NCBI GenBank assembly: GCA_003164045.1
Contig: PLRU01000078.1
Location: 354-33,597, forward strand
Direction of reading: 5' to 3'
From: Candidatus Lustribacter telmatis
GTDB lineage: Bacteria > Vulcanimicrobiota > Vulcanimicrobiia > Vulcanimicrobiales > Vulcanimicrobiaceae
Length of the DNA: 33,244 nucleotides
Shown: positions 1 through 7,145 of the stretch, piece after piece
Layout: each line of letters begins with the position of its first letter
Numbering within the stretch: the stretch's first letter is position 1
Program-made: the position numbers and the translations under genes
The notes under the pieces: generated by a model
Database searches by the model: none
Seen by the model: the letters and a program-made list of their open reading frames with translations, nothing else
Told to the model about the DNA's origin: nothing

Positions 1-165
1 GCCGAGGGCGACTCGCCGCCGGCCGTCGTGCTGCAGCAGAATCTGCCCGAAGCGCTACAAGGCCGCGCCTACTTCCAGCCCGGCAAACAGGGCGACGAAA
101 AACGCTTGCGCGCATGGATCGACGCGCGCCGCGGATCGACCGACGAGGACCCCTTCGCAGAATGA
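1..165 (+). CDS. rarA: RarA/MgsA-type AAA+ ATPase, C-terminal end only (5' truncated by window)
   Basis: Frame 1 is open from the first base to a TGA at 163-165 and encodes 54 residues. The stretch LPEALQGRAYFQPGKQGDEK followed by a basic helix matches the conserved C-terminal tail of replication-associated recombination protein A (LP..L.GR.YY.P...G.E..I). RarA acts at stalled replication forks with the clamp-loader-like AAA+ fold. The ATPase core lies upstream of the window and cannot be checked. Its stop overlaps the cysteine desulfurase start in an ATGA, so the two genes are probably cotranscribed. The call rests only on the tail motif. Confidence 0.7.
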   Translation, partial: AEGDSPPAVVLQQNLPEALQGRAYFQPGKQGDEKRLRAWIDARRGSTDEDPFAE

Positions 166-1310
166 GTACGAACATCTATCTCGACAACGCTGCGACGACG
201 ACGGCGCGCCCCGAGGTCATCGAGGCGATGGTGCCGTTGCTCGGCGGCGGCTACAACCCGAGTTCCGCGCACGCGCACGGCCGCGAAGCCCGCGCCGCGC
301 TCGATGACGCCCGCGCCGATGTAGCGCGCGTGCTGGGCGCCGCGCCGCGCGAGATCGTCTTCACCGGCGGCGGCTCCGAAGCCGACGTGCTCGCCATCAT
401 CGGCGCGGCCAAGGCGCGTGCGGCCGACGGCAAGCACGTGATCACCGCAATGTTCGAGCATCATGCCGTGCTGCACGCCTTCGATGTGCTCGAAGCCGAG
501 GGCTGGACCGTCACGCGCCTGCCGGTGACGCCCGACGGCTTGGTCGACCTCGCCGCCCTCCGGGCTGCGCTGCGCCCCGATACGACCCTCGTCTCGATCA
601 TGCTCGGCAATAACGAGGTCGGCACGATCCAGCCGCTGGCCGAGATCGCCGCGTTGGCCCACGCCGCCGGAACCCTCGTCCACACCGACGCGGTGGCCAC
701 GGCCGGCTACCTCAAGCTCGACCTGGCCGCCCTCGACGTCGATTTGCTGACGCTATCCGCCCACAAGTTCAACGGCCCGAAGGGCGTGGGCGTCCTGTTC
801 GTGCGCCGCGGCACCCCCCTCACCGCCCAGATCGTCGGCGGGGGACAGGAGCACGGGCTGCGGTCGGGCACCGAAAATCTCGCCGGCGTGGCCGGCTTCG
901 CCCGGGCGCTCGTGCTGGCCGATGCCGAGCGCAGCGAGACCGTCGCCCGGGTCACGGCCCTGCGCGACCGGCTAGCGGCGGCGATCGCGGCCCTCGTGCC
1001 GGACACGATCGTCCTCGGCGGCGCGGCCCCGCGGCTGCCCCACATCCTCAGCGTCGGCTTCCCGGATCAGCCGTCGGACGCGCTCCTGATGGCGCTCGAT
1101 CTGGAGGGCGTTTCAGCGTCGGCGGGAAGCGCGTGTGCTGCCGGGTCCTTGGAGCCGAGCCACGTCGTCGCAGCCCTCGGGATCGGTTCCCGGTATGCGA
1201 CGGGGGTGTTGCGGTTCTCACTCGGCCGGACGACGACCGGCGCCGACGTCGATGGCGCGGCGGCTGTCGTGGGCCGGGTTGTCGGTCGGATGCAAACCGT
1301 CGACGTGTAG
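162..1310 (+). CDS. Cysteine desulfurase, NifS/IscS family
   Basis: A 382-residue PLP-dependent enzyme that takes sulfur from L-cysteine as a persulfide for Fe-S clusters and thio-modified tRNA. The start is the ATG at 162 because the protein begins MSTNIYLDNAATT, the family N-terminus, and overlaps the RarA stop by 4 bp; an in-frame GTG/ATG extension upstream would run into rarA. The PLP lysine is K202 in SAHKFNGPKG. The persulfide cysteine is C325 in SAGSACAAGSLEPSHV, the NifS/IscS-like (group I) loop. Odd point: the pyridoxal-contacting Gln expected after HTDAV is Ala (HTDAVATAG, residue 179). IscS versus NifS versus SufS role cannot be decided because no scaffold gene is adjacent. Confidence 0.93.
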   Translation: MSTNIYLDNAATTTARPEVIEAMVPLLGGGYNPSSAHAHGREARAALDDARADVARVLGAAPREIVFTGGGSEADVLAIIGAAKARAADGKHVITAMFEHHAVLHAFDVLEAEGWTVTRLPVTPDGLVDLAALRAALRPDTTLVSIMLGNNEVGTIQPLAEIAALAHAAGTLVHTDAVATAGYLKLDLAALDVDLLTLSAHKFNGPKGVGVLFVRRGTPLTAQIVGGGQEHGLRSGTENLAGVAGFARALVLADAERSETVARVTALRDRLAAAIAALVPDTIVLGGAAPRLPHILSVGFPDQPSDALLMALDLEGVSASAGSACAAGSLEPSHVVAALGIGSRYATGVLRFSLGRTTTGADVDGAAAVVGRVVGRMQTVDV

Positions 1311-1330
1311 GACCCGGTGTTGTTGGGTAT
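1305..1330 (+). promoter_or_regulatory. Candidate sigma-B-type promoter of the DUF948-YtxH-rsbV-rsbW-sig operon
   Basis: GTGTAG (1305-1310), a 14-bp spacer, then GGGTAT (1325-1330). The general stress sigma-B/sigma-F consensus is about GTTTAA-N12-15-GGGTAT, so the -10 box is perfect and the -35 box is 4 of 6. The -35 box includes the stop codon of the cysteine desulfurase gene. Transcription would start near 1337, giving a leader of about 30 nt before the GTG at 1368 with its GGAGGA ribosome site (1359-1364). This is motif reading only. Confidence 0.55.
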
Positions 1331-1367
1331 TCGCCGTGCGTGGCTCTAGCGAGCATTCGGAGGACTG

Positions 1368-1793
1368 GTGGTAGTCTCAGAGATCGATTGGCCGCATCTG
1401 ATTTTCAGTGTAGGTGCGGGTCTAGGCGTTCTGCTGATCGGGATCGGGGTGCTGGTCTTGTGTTCGGGCATCTCCAACTCTTTACGTCGTTTAAACGGAA
1501 CGCTCGATGAGGTCGACAAGCAAATCGCGGCGCTCTCCGCGCCCGTCGCGGAAACGCTCGCGCACGTCGGGGGTATCGCCGATACCGCCGATGCGACGGT
1601 TGCCCGGCTTAGCGGAGTCGTCGGATCGCTCGAAACCGTGGCGTCCAACGTCGTGAAAACTTCAGACCTTGCGAATCGTGCCGTCGCGCCGGCCATCGTG
1701 AACGTCGGCGCAACGCTTACGGGCATCACGGCCGGCATTCGCCGGCTGGTTGCCGGTGGGCGCCGTTCCGACGGCGATGCGGAGAGCGGTTAG
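1368..1793 (+). CDS. DUF948 domain-containing membrane-anchored protein
   Basis: A 141-residue protein with one N-terminal membrane segment (about residues 8-31, rich in L, I, V and G) followed by a soluble heptad-like region containing 'NGTLDEVDKQIAALSAPVAE', typical of DUF948 proteins found beside YtxH proteins in Firmicutes and related groups. The start is GTG at 1368, chosen for the strong GGAGGA 4 bp upstream and for the membrane segment. Its TAG stop abuts the ATG of the next gene. The family has no firm biochemical function; it is often annotated as general stress protein. Position at the head of a sigma-factor operon fits a stress role (inference). Confidence 0.8.
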   Translation: MVVSEIDWPHLIFSVGAGLGVLLIGIGVLVLCSGISNSLRRLNGTLDEVDKQIAALSAPVAETLAHVGGIADTADATVARLSGVVGSLETVASNVVKTSDLANRAVAPAIVNVGATLTGITAGIRRLVAGGRRSDGDAESG

Positions 1794-2117
1794 ATGGGTA
1801 AGGACAACGCATCGGGCGGCGGTTTCGTCACCGGTCTGTTGCTCGGATTGTTAGCTGGGGCCACACTCGCCATGATCGCCGCACCGCAATCGGGTGAGGA
1901 TACGCGCGACATCTTGCGTGCGAGAGCACGTGAGGCTGCGGATCGCACGCGTGACGCGGCCGGTGACGTCAGCGAGACACTGTCCGGTCAAACCAACGAA
2001 TTGCTCGAACGCGGCCGTCTGATCGTCGAGCGCGCGCGAGCGCGCGTCGATGGCGCCGTCGCCGAGGGTATGGAAGCCGCAGAACAAACCCGCAACGAAC
2101 TCCAAAGCCGAACGTAG
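1794..2117 (+). CDS. YtxH-like general stress protein
   Basis: 107 residues. A glycine/leucine-rich N-terminal hydrophobic stretch (residues 9-30, FVTGLLLGLLAGATLAMIAA) leads into PQSGEDTRD and a long charged, Ala/Arg/Glu-rich amphipathic helix to the C-terminus. This is the YtxH (PF12732) layout: G-x-hydrophobic segment, P.SG..TR, coiled tail. In Bacillus, ytxH belongs to the general stress/sigma-dependent group. The gene starts directly after the DUF948 stop and the sigma regulators follow 8 bp downstream, so it is almost certainly in the same transcript. Biochemical role unknown. Confidence 0.8.
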   Translation: MGKDNASGGGFVTGLLLGLLAGATLAMIAAPQSGEDTRDILRARAREAADRTRDAAGDVSETLSGQTNELLERGRLIVERARARVDGAVAEGMEAAEQTRNELQSRT

Positions 2118-2125
2118 GAGAAACG

Positions 2126-2470
2126 GTGGATATCAAAGTCAACGTACGCGAATCAGAGGGCGACGCGTACGTGGTTGATTTGACCGGTGAGATCGACGTC
2201 TATACCTCACCAAAAGTCAAAGACGCCATTACCGAACTGATCGATAAAGAACACTACAATCTCGTCATCAACCTCGAGAAAGTGCGCTATATCGACTCAA
2301 CCGGATTGGGCGTTCTGATCGGCGGCCTCAAGCGGGTCCGCGAGCACGGCGGCTCGGTGAACCTTGTGTGCACGAACCCGCAGATCAAGAAAATCTTCGA
2401 CATCACGGGTCTGGTGAAGATTTTCGGGATCTTCGACGACGAGCAGAGCGCGATGAAGGCGCTCGCATGA
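2126..2470 (+). CDS. rsbV: Anti-sigma factor antagonist (STAS domain, RsbV/SpoIIAA type)
   Basis: 114 residues, a complete single STAS domain. The phosphoacceptor serine is S58 in RYIDSTGLGVL, the classic DSxGLGxL motif; unphosphorylated protein binds the kinase and frees the sigma factor. The start is GTG at 2126 with AGGAGA 4-9 bp upstream. The TGA stop overlaps the next ATG (ATGA at 2467-2470), giving translational coupling and fixed stoichiometry with the kinase. The order antagonist-kinase-sigma is the standard rsbV-rsbW-sigB/spoIIAA-AB-sigF layout, which supports the call strongly. Dephosphorylation probably comes from a SpoIIE-type phosphatase such as the one encoded near 30-31.7 kb (inference). 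Confidence 0.93.
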   Translation: MDIKVNVRESEGDAYVVDLTGEIDVYTSPKVKDAITELIDKEHYNLVINLEKVRYIDSTGLGVLIGGLKRVREHGGSVNLVCTNPQIKKIFDITGLVKIFGIFDDEQSAMKALA

Positions 2471-2898
2471 ATCCGGCACCAGCCGCAACTAAATCCCAGG
2501 GCATCGTACGGCTGGAAATTCCGGCGCGCGCCGAGTGGGTTGCGGTCGCGCGCTTGGCGGTGGCCGCGGTGGCCAGCCGTCAGCGCTTTTCCGTCGACGA
2601 TATCGAAGACATCAAGCTTGCCGTTGCCGAGTCGTGCACGAATGCGATCCAGCACGGCTTGCCCGACGGCACGATCGAGATCGTGTGCGAAGTGACGGCC
2701 GAGGGCATCGTGCTCACCGTTCGCGACCGGGGCCAAGGGCCGCCGCTCGGTACGGTTGAGGAAGAGCGGATCGGTGAACTCGGGCGGACCGAGGAATTGG
2801 GTGTGTTCTTGATTCGCGCGCTGATGGATAGCGTGGAATACACGAGCGACGTTCGTGACGGGACGCAACTCGTCATGGTCAAGCGCGTTTCAGGGTAG
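2467..2898 (+). CDS. rsbW: Anti-sigma factor serine kinase (RsbW/SpoIIAB type, HATPase_c)
   Basis: 143 residues with the GHKL ATPase motifs in order: N box VAESCTNAIQHG, G1 box DRGQGPP, G2 box ELGVFLIRALMD. Proteins of this class bind and silence their sigma factor and phosphorylate the STAS antagonist. The start is the ATG at 2467 that overlaps the antagonist stop; the open frame runs further 5' but only inside rsbV. The sigma factor gene follows 2 bp after the stop. Upstream partner, downstream target and motif set agree, so confidence is high. Confidence 0.93.
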   Translation: MNPAPAATKSQGIVRLEIPARAEWVAVARLAVAAVASRQRFSVDDIEDIKLAVAESCTNAIQHGLPDGTIEIVCEVTAEGIVLTVRDRGQGPPLGTVEEERIGELGRTEELGVFLIRALMDSVEYTSDVRDGTQLVMVKRVSG

Positions 2899-2900
2899 GT

Positions 2901-3722
2901 GTGAGCTCCGTTCCGATCGACGCGGAGCGCTGGGATCGCCAGCGCGCGCGTGACGCGTTTGCCCGCTTCGCCCTCTTACGTTCGCATCCGGACAAAGATG
3001 CCGGCCGCGACCATACCGGCTTAACCGAGTACGAGCGTCTGCGCAACGAACTCGTCGTTGCGCATCTCAACTTGGCGCGCTATCTAGCGGTCAAGTTTGC
3101 CAATCGCGGCGAGGCGCTCGACGACCTCATCCAGGTCGGTACGGTGGGTTTGCTCAAGGCGATCGACCGCTTCGATCTCGAACGCGGCGTGGAGTTCACC
3201 ACGTATGCCACGCCGACCATCGTCGGTGAGATCAAGCGCTACTTCCGCGATAAGGGCTGGGCCGTCAAGGTCCCGCGCCGGCTGCAAGAACTCAATCTGG
3301 CCGTCAACCGCGCGATCGAGAAGCTCAACGTCAAACTCGGGCACTCCCCCACCGTCGCCGAACTGGCCGAACATCTCGGGGCCTCGGAAGAAGACGTTCT
3401 CGAGGCGCAAGAACTCGGCCAGGCCTACAACCTGCTCTCACTCGACACCGAACTCAACGGTGACGGCGACAAGAAGTCGCAAACGCTCGCCGATTACGTC
3501 GGCCAGAACGACAGCGCCCTCGAACTGCTCGAGGACCGCGCCAACCTCGAACGTGCCTTCGAGGTGCTCAGCGGCCGCGAGCGCGTGATCCTCTACTTGC
3601 GCTTCTACGAGAGCGTCTCGCAGACCGAGATCGCCAAGCGCCTCAACGTCTCCCAGATGCACGTCTCGCGCCTGCAGCAAAAGGCGCTCGAAAAGCTCCG
3701 GAACTTCCTCAAAGAAGGTTGA
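2901..3722 (+). CDS. sigB/sigF-like: RNA polymerase sigma factor, SigB/SigF/SigG subfamily (group 3 sigma-70)
   Basis: 273 residues. Region 2 is clear: LNLARYLAVKF, DDLIQVGTVGLLKAIDRFD, EFTTYATPTIVGEIKRYFRD and W.VKVPRRLQEL, all signatures of the SigB/SigF/SigG group. Region 3 is central (SPTVAELAEHLGASEEDV). Region 4 ends with LSGRERVILYLRFYE and the helix-turn-helix SQTEIAKRLNVSQMHVSRLQ. The start is GTG at 2901, 2 bp after the kinase gene. SigB versus SigF cannot be told from sequence alone. Candidate target promoters with GTTTAA-like/GGGTAT-like boxes occur before the first gene of this operon, before 7146 and before 21161. Confidence 0.95.
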   Translation: MSSVPIDAERWDRQRARDAFARFALLRSHPDKDAGRDHTGLTEYERLRNELVVAHLNLARYLAVKFANRGEALDDLIQVGTVGLLKAIDRFDLERGVEFTTYATPTIVGEIKRYFRDKGWAVKVPRRLQELNLAVNRAIEKLNVKLGHSPTVAELAEHLGASEEDVLEAQELGQAYNLLSLDTELNGDGDKKSQTLADYVGQNDSALELLEDRANLERAFEVLSGRERVILYLRFYESVSQTEIAKRLNVSQMHVSRLQQKALEKLRNFLKEG

Positions 3723-3751
3723 CCGCTCCCGGCGAACACGGTCGGCTGATT

Positions 3752-6370
3752 ATGAGGTCCCAGGAACTCCGTTCGAGCTTCGTCGATTATTTCGTTCGCA
3801 ACGGCCACACGCGTCTCGCGTCCGCGTCGCTGATCCCCGATGCGATGAGCACCACGCTCTTCACGATTGCCGGGATGGAGCAGTTCGTCCCGGTCTTTCT
3901 CGGTGAGGAGGCGCCGCCGGCGCCGCGCGCCGTGACCGTGCAGCGCTGCCTGCGCGTGGCCGGCGCGAAGAGCGACATCGAAAACGTCGGCCGGACGGGC
4001 CGCCACGGCACGTTCCTCGAGATGCTCGGCAATTTTTCGTTCGGCGATTACTACAAGCGCGAAGCGATCGGCTACGCTTGGGATCTCGCGACGAACGTTT
4101 GGAAGCTCGACAAAGAGAAGCTCTACGTTACCGTTCACACGTCGGACGACGAAGCGCAGGCGATCTGGGAGCGTGAGATCGGCTTGCCGTCGTCGCGCAT
4201 CTCACGCCATGACGAAGACAACTTTTGGACGATGGGCGCGACCGGACCGTGCGGTCCGTGTACCGAGATCTTCTACGACAACGGCCCCGCGTTCGCGTCG
4301 GGTCCGGATGACGACGGGCCGAACAAAGGCAACCGGTTCGTCGAGTTCTGGAACGTGGTCTTTCAGCAATACAATCGCGGCGCCGACGGGTCGCTGAGCG
4401 ACTTGCCGCGCAAGGCGATCGACACGGGCATGGGCTTCGAGCGCATCCTCGCGCTCGTCAACGGCAAAGCCTCGATGTACGAGACCGATCTGTTCACCGA
4501 CGTGATCGCGGCGCAGCCGAGCATCGGTGCGACGTCGCTGATGCCGGGCGAGCAGCTCGCGCGCCGCAACATCATCGCCGATCACGCGCGCGCCGTGACG
4601 TTTCTGATCGCCGACGGCGTGTATCCGTCGAATACCGACCGCGGCTACGTGCTGCGTTTTCTCATTCGCCGCGCGATTCGCCAAGGGCGGCTGCTCGGGT
4701 ATCCGCGCGCCTTCATGCCGGAACTCGCCGGCGCGGTCGTCGCGTCGCTGGAATCGGGCTATCCGGAATTGCGCGCGCGCTTGAACGACGTGCAGAAGGC
4801 GCTGCGCACGGAAGAGACGACGTTCGTGCGCACGCTCGATCGCGGCAGCGAGATGCTCGATGCGCTGATCTCCGAGGCGATCGTCGATTGCACGATGCTG
4901 CTCACGGGCGATGACGTGTTCGAATTGCACGACACGTTCGGATTTCCGGCCGAACTCACGCGCGAGATCGCGGGCGAGCGCGGCGTGGCGGTCGACACCG
5001 TTGGCTTCGATGAGAAGATGACCGAGCAGCGCTCGCGCGCGCGGGCCGATGCGGCCGCGAAGCGCGCAACCGTGACGGTGAGCGATCTGCCGTCGGTGCG
5101 GAGTGAATTTTCCGGTTATGCGGGGCTTTCCGCCAAAGGTACGATCGTGGCGATTCTCGTCGACGGCGCGTCGGTCGAGCGCGTGGAGCAGGGCGCGAAC
5201 GCGCAGCTGATCCTCGATCGCACGGCGTTTTATGCCGAAAAGGGCGGTCAGATCGGCGATCGCGGTGAGATCGTAGCGGGCGAGGCCGGGTTCGACGTAA
5301 CGGATACGCAGACCGCGCACGAAGCGATCGTGCATCACGGCGTGGTGCGCAGCGGCGCGTTCGCGGTCGGCGATGCGGTGGAAACGCTGGTGTTTCCGGA
5401 ATGGCGCGCGGAGATTCGCCGCCATCATACCTCCGCGCATCTCTTGCAGCGCGCATTGCGCGACGTGCTCGGCAACGACGTGGTGCAAGCCGGATCGTGG
5501 GTCGGCATCGATCGCATGCGGTTCGACTTTCGCAGTCCCGGCGGTGCGCTCACGGCGGATCAGAAGCGGCGCGTGGTGCAGCGCGTGAACGAGATGATTC
5601 GCGAAGATCATCACTTGGAAACGCGCGAACTGCCGATCGCCGAAGCGGCGGCGACCGGCGCGATCACGATGGCGGGCGAAAAATACGGCGAGATCGTGCG
5701 CGTGGTATCGGCCGGACCGTCGGTGGAGTTCTGCGGCGGAACGCACGCGCACTCAACCGGCGAGCTCGGCATGTTCGTGCTGATCGCGGAGTCGTCGATC
5801 GGCGCCGGCGTGCGGCGCATCGAGGCGGCCGTGTCGCGCGCAGCCGAGGCGATCGTCGAGCGCACGAGCGATACGGTCGCGCAACTGGCCGAGACGCTCG
5901 CGACGAAACCCGAGGACGTCCTCGAACGCGTCGCCCGCATCCAAGCCGAGGTGCGCGACGCGCAAAAGACACTATCCGAGCTCAAGGCGCAGCTCGCCGC
6001 GACCGACGCGCAAGCGTACGTCGAGCGCGCCGAAACGATCGGCGCGCATCGCGTCGTCGCCGTGCTCGTCGAATCGGCGGCCGACGCTGCAATGCTGCGC
6101 GCACTGGCCAACGCGATTCGCGTGAAGATGCCGCAAGGCGTGATCGCGCTGGTCGGGACCGAAGGAGAAAGTGCGGCAATTTTCGTCAGCGCGAGCGATG
6201 ATGCCGTGAAGGCGGGCGTCCATGCCGGCAACCTGGTGAAGGCGGCCGTGGCGGATGTCGGCGGCAAGGGCGGCGGCGCACCGGCCCAGGCCCAGGGTGG
6301 TGGCCGCAACGTTGCCGGGGCGAAGGCGGCGCTCGCCACGATCCTCAGCGCGCTGCGCAGCGCGGCATGA
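3752..6370 (+). CDS. alaS: Alanine--tRNA ligase
   Basis: 872 residues from the ATG at 3752 (MRSQELRSSFVDYFVRNGHT), which is the family N-terminus; a TTG at 3719 would add 11 residues that overlap the sigma gene and look non-homologous. Charges tRNA-Ala and clears Ser/Gly mischarging. Class II catalytic core with motif 2 region RCLRVAGAKSDIENVGRTGR and FLEMLGNFSFGDYYK; anticodon/tRNA recognition middle; editing domain with the zinc ligands HHTSAHLL and CGGTHAHSTGELG; C-Ala domain ending GGKGGGAP...QGGGRN. No T-box or clear ribosome site precedes it. It overlaps the next gene by ATGA. Confidence 0.97.
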   Translation: MRSQELRSSFVDYFVRNGHTRLASASLIPDAMSTTLFTIAGMEQFVPVFLGEEAPPAPRAVTVQRCLRVAGAKSDIENVGRTGRHGTFLEMLGNFSFGDYYKREAIGYAWDLATNVWKLDKEKLYVTVHTSDDEAQAIWEREIGLPSSRISRHDEDNFWTMGATGPCGPCTEIFYDNGPAFASGPDDDGPNKGNRFVEFWNVVFQQYNRGADGSLSDLPRKAIDTGMGFERILALVNGKASMYETDLFTDVIAAQPSIGATSLMPGEQLARRNIIADHARAVTFLIADGVYPSNTDRGYVLRFLIRRAIRQGRLLGYPRAFMPELAGAVVASLESGYPELRARLNDVQKALRTEETTFVRTLDRGSEMLDALISEAIVDCTMLLTGDDVFELHDTFGFPAELTREIAGERGVAVDTVGFDEKMTEQRSRARADAAAKRATVTVSDLPSVRSEFSGYAGLSAKGTIVAILVDGASVERVEQGANAQLILDRTAFYAEKGGQIGDRGEIVAGEAGFDVTDTQTAHEAIVHHGVVRSGAFAVGDAVETLVFPEWRAEIRRHHTSAHLLQRALRDVLGNDVVQAGSWVGIDRMRFDFRSPGGALTADQKRRVVQRVNEMIREDHHLETRELPIAEAAATGAITMAGEKYGEIVRVVSAGPSVEFCGGTHAHSTGELGMFVLIAESSIGAGVRRIEAAVSRAAEAIVERTSDTVAQLAETLATKPEDVLERVARIQAEVRDAQKTLSELKAQLAATDAQAYVERAETIGAHRVVAVLVESAADAAMLRALANAIRVKMPQGVIALVGTEGESAAIFVSASDDAVKAGVHAGNLVKAAVADVGGKGGGAPAQAQGGGRNVAGAKAALATILSALRSAA

Positions 6371-7080
6371 TCGCGCTACTGCTGGCGGCCGCGCTCGTCG
6401 CACCGACGGCGCCGCCCGACATCCCGCCGCTGCGCGGACACCCCACGCCCGCACCGGCCGTTGCGCCCGCGACGGTACTCGCGCGCTACGCGACGGCGCT
6501 GGCGGAAAATCGCACGCCGGTCGTGCTGTCGTTCGAATATGCGATCGACCAAACCGGCGCCCACGACATCCAGCAAACGCACCGCGTCTTTCGCAGCGGC
6601 AATTCGGAGCGCGACGAGTTGTTGAGCATGGACGGCAAGCGGCTCGATCCGCCGAGCATCCACATCTTTCTCGGTCATCGTAACCGCTACACGTTTGAAG
6701 CGCTCGCCCCGCGGCCGGAGGCGTACACGTTCCGCTACGCCGGCAGCGTGCACGACGGTAAGCACGTCGACGAGGTCTTCGAAACGAAGGCGCTGAGCCC
6801 GTCGCCGGCAACGATCGAACAAGTCACGATCGACGGCATCACGTTTCTGCCGGTAGCGATCCACTTCGTCACCAACACCCACGGCGGCCGCGGTTCCGTG
6901 ACGTTCGGTCGCGTGCAGAAGTACTGGATGGCCACCGCCGCCAGCGCGACCGCCACCTATGCGAAGAGCACGGCGATCGAGCACGTGTCGTTTTACCGCT
7001 ACCGTTTCCCCACGACCCTAGCGGCCTCGACGTTCTCAACGCCCCGGCCACTTCCGTCGTTTCGACCCACGCCCTACTAG
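6367..7080 (+). CDS. Secreted protein of unknown function
   Basis: 237 residues beginning with a short hydrophobic signal-like segment (IALLLAAALVAPTAPP), then a proline-rich linker and a predicted beta-rich body. I do not recognise a family; the size and the 'FEYAIDQTG...RVFRSGNSERDELL' region recall LolA/LppX-like lipid-binding folds only vaguely. It overlaps alaS by ATGA, so it is translationally coupled to it, yet there is no functional link. Translation of the mature part is regular GC-rich coding sequence and no competing frame is better. No cysteine for lipid attachment follows the signal. Confidence 0.6.
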   Translation: MIALLLAAALVAPTAPPDIPPLRGHPTPAPAVAPATVLARYATALAENRTPVVLSFEYAIDQTGAHDIQQTHRVFRSGNSERDELLSMDGKRLDPPSIHIFLGHRNRYTFEALAPRPEAYTFRYAGSVHDGKHVDEVFETKALSPSPATIEQVTIDGITFLPVAIHFVTNTHGGRGSVTFGRVQKYWMATAASATATYAKSTAIEHVSFYRYRFPTTLAASTFSTPRPLPSFRPTPY

Positions 7081-7085
7081 GGTAA
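7059..7085 (+). promoter_or_regulatory. Candidate sigma-B-type promoter before the VanA-like oxygenase
   Basis: GTTTCG (7059-7064), 15-bp spacer, GGGTAA (7080-7085). Both boxes resemble the sigma-B consensus (GTTTAA / GGGTAT). The region also contains TAAAAT at 7083-7088, which could be a housekeeping -10 box, so the assignment is not unique. The boxes overlap the end of the preceding secreted-protein gene. Confidence 0.4.
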
Positions 7086-7104
7086 AATCGGCCTAGAGCG
7101 AACT

Positions 7105-7118
7105 TTGAGCATGCTCAA
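7105..7118. promoter_or_regulatory. Perfect 14-bp palindrome, candidate operator
   Basis: TTGAGCATGCTCAA equals its own reverse complement. It lies 20 bp after the candidate -10 box and 28 bp before the ATG at 7146, where a repressor dimer would block transcription. No T-tract follows, and the palindrome has no loop, so it is not a good terminator. The cognate regulator is not identifiable. Confidence 0.45.
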
Positions 7119-7145
7119 TTAGCCTTAGACCGAGGTTTACCGCAC

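Noticed and set aside
3722..3751. GACCG...CGGTC inverted repeat before alaS as a T-box or other leader element
   Set aside because: The arms are only 5 bp and the space of about 30 nt is far too short for a T-box; no specifier or antiterminator features.
4202..5752. 516-residue open frame on the minus strand inside alaS
   Set aside because: It is rich in Arg, His and Ala and lies antisense to a fully conserved alaS; GC-rich codons keep the opposite frame open.
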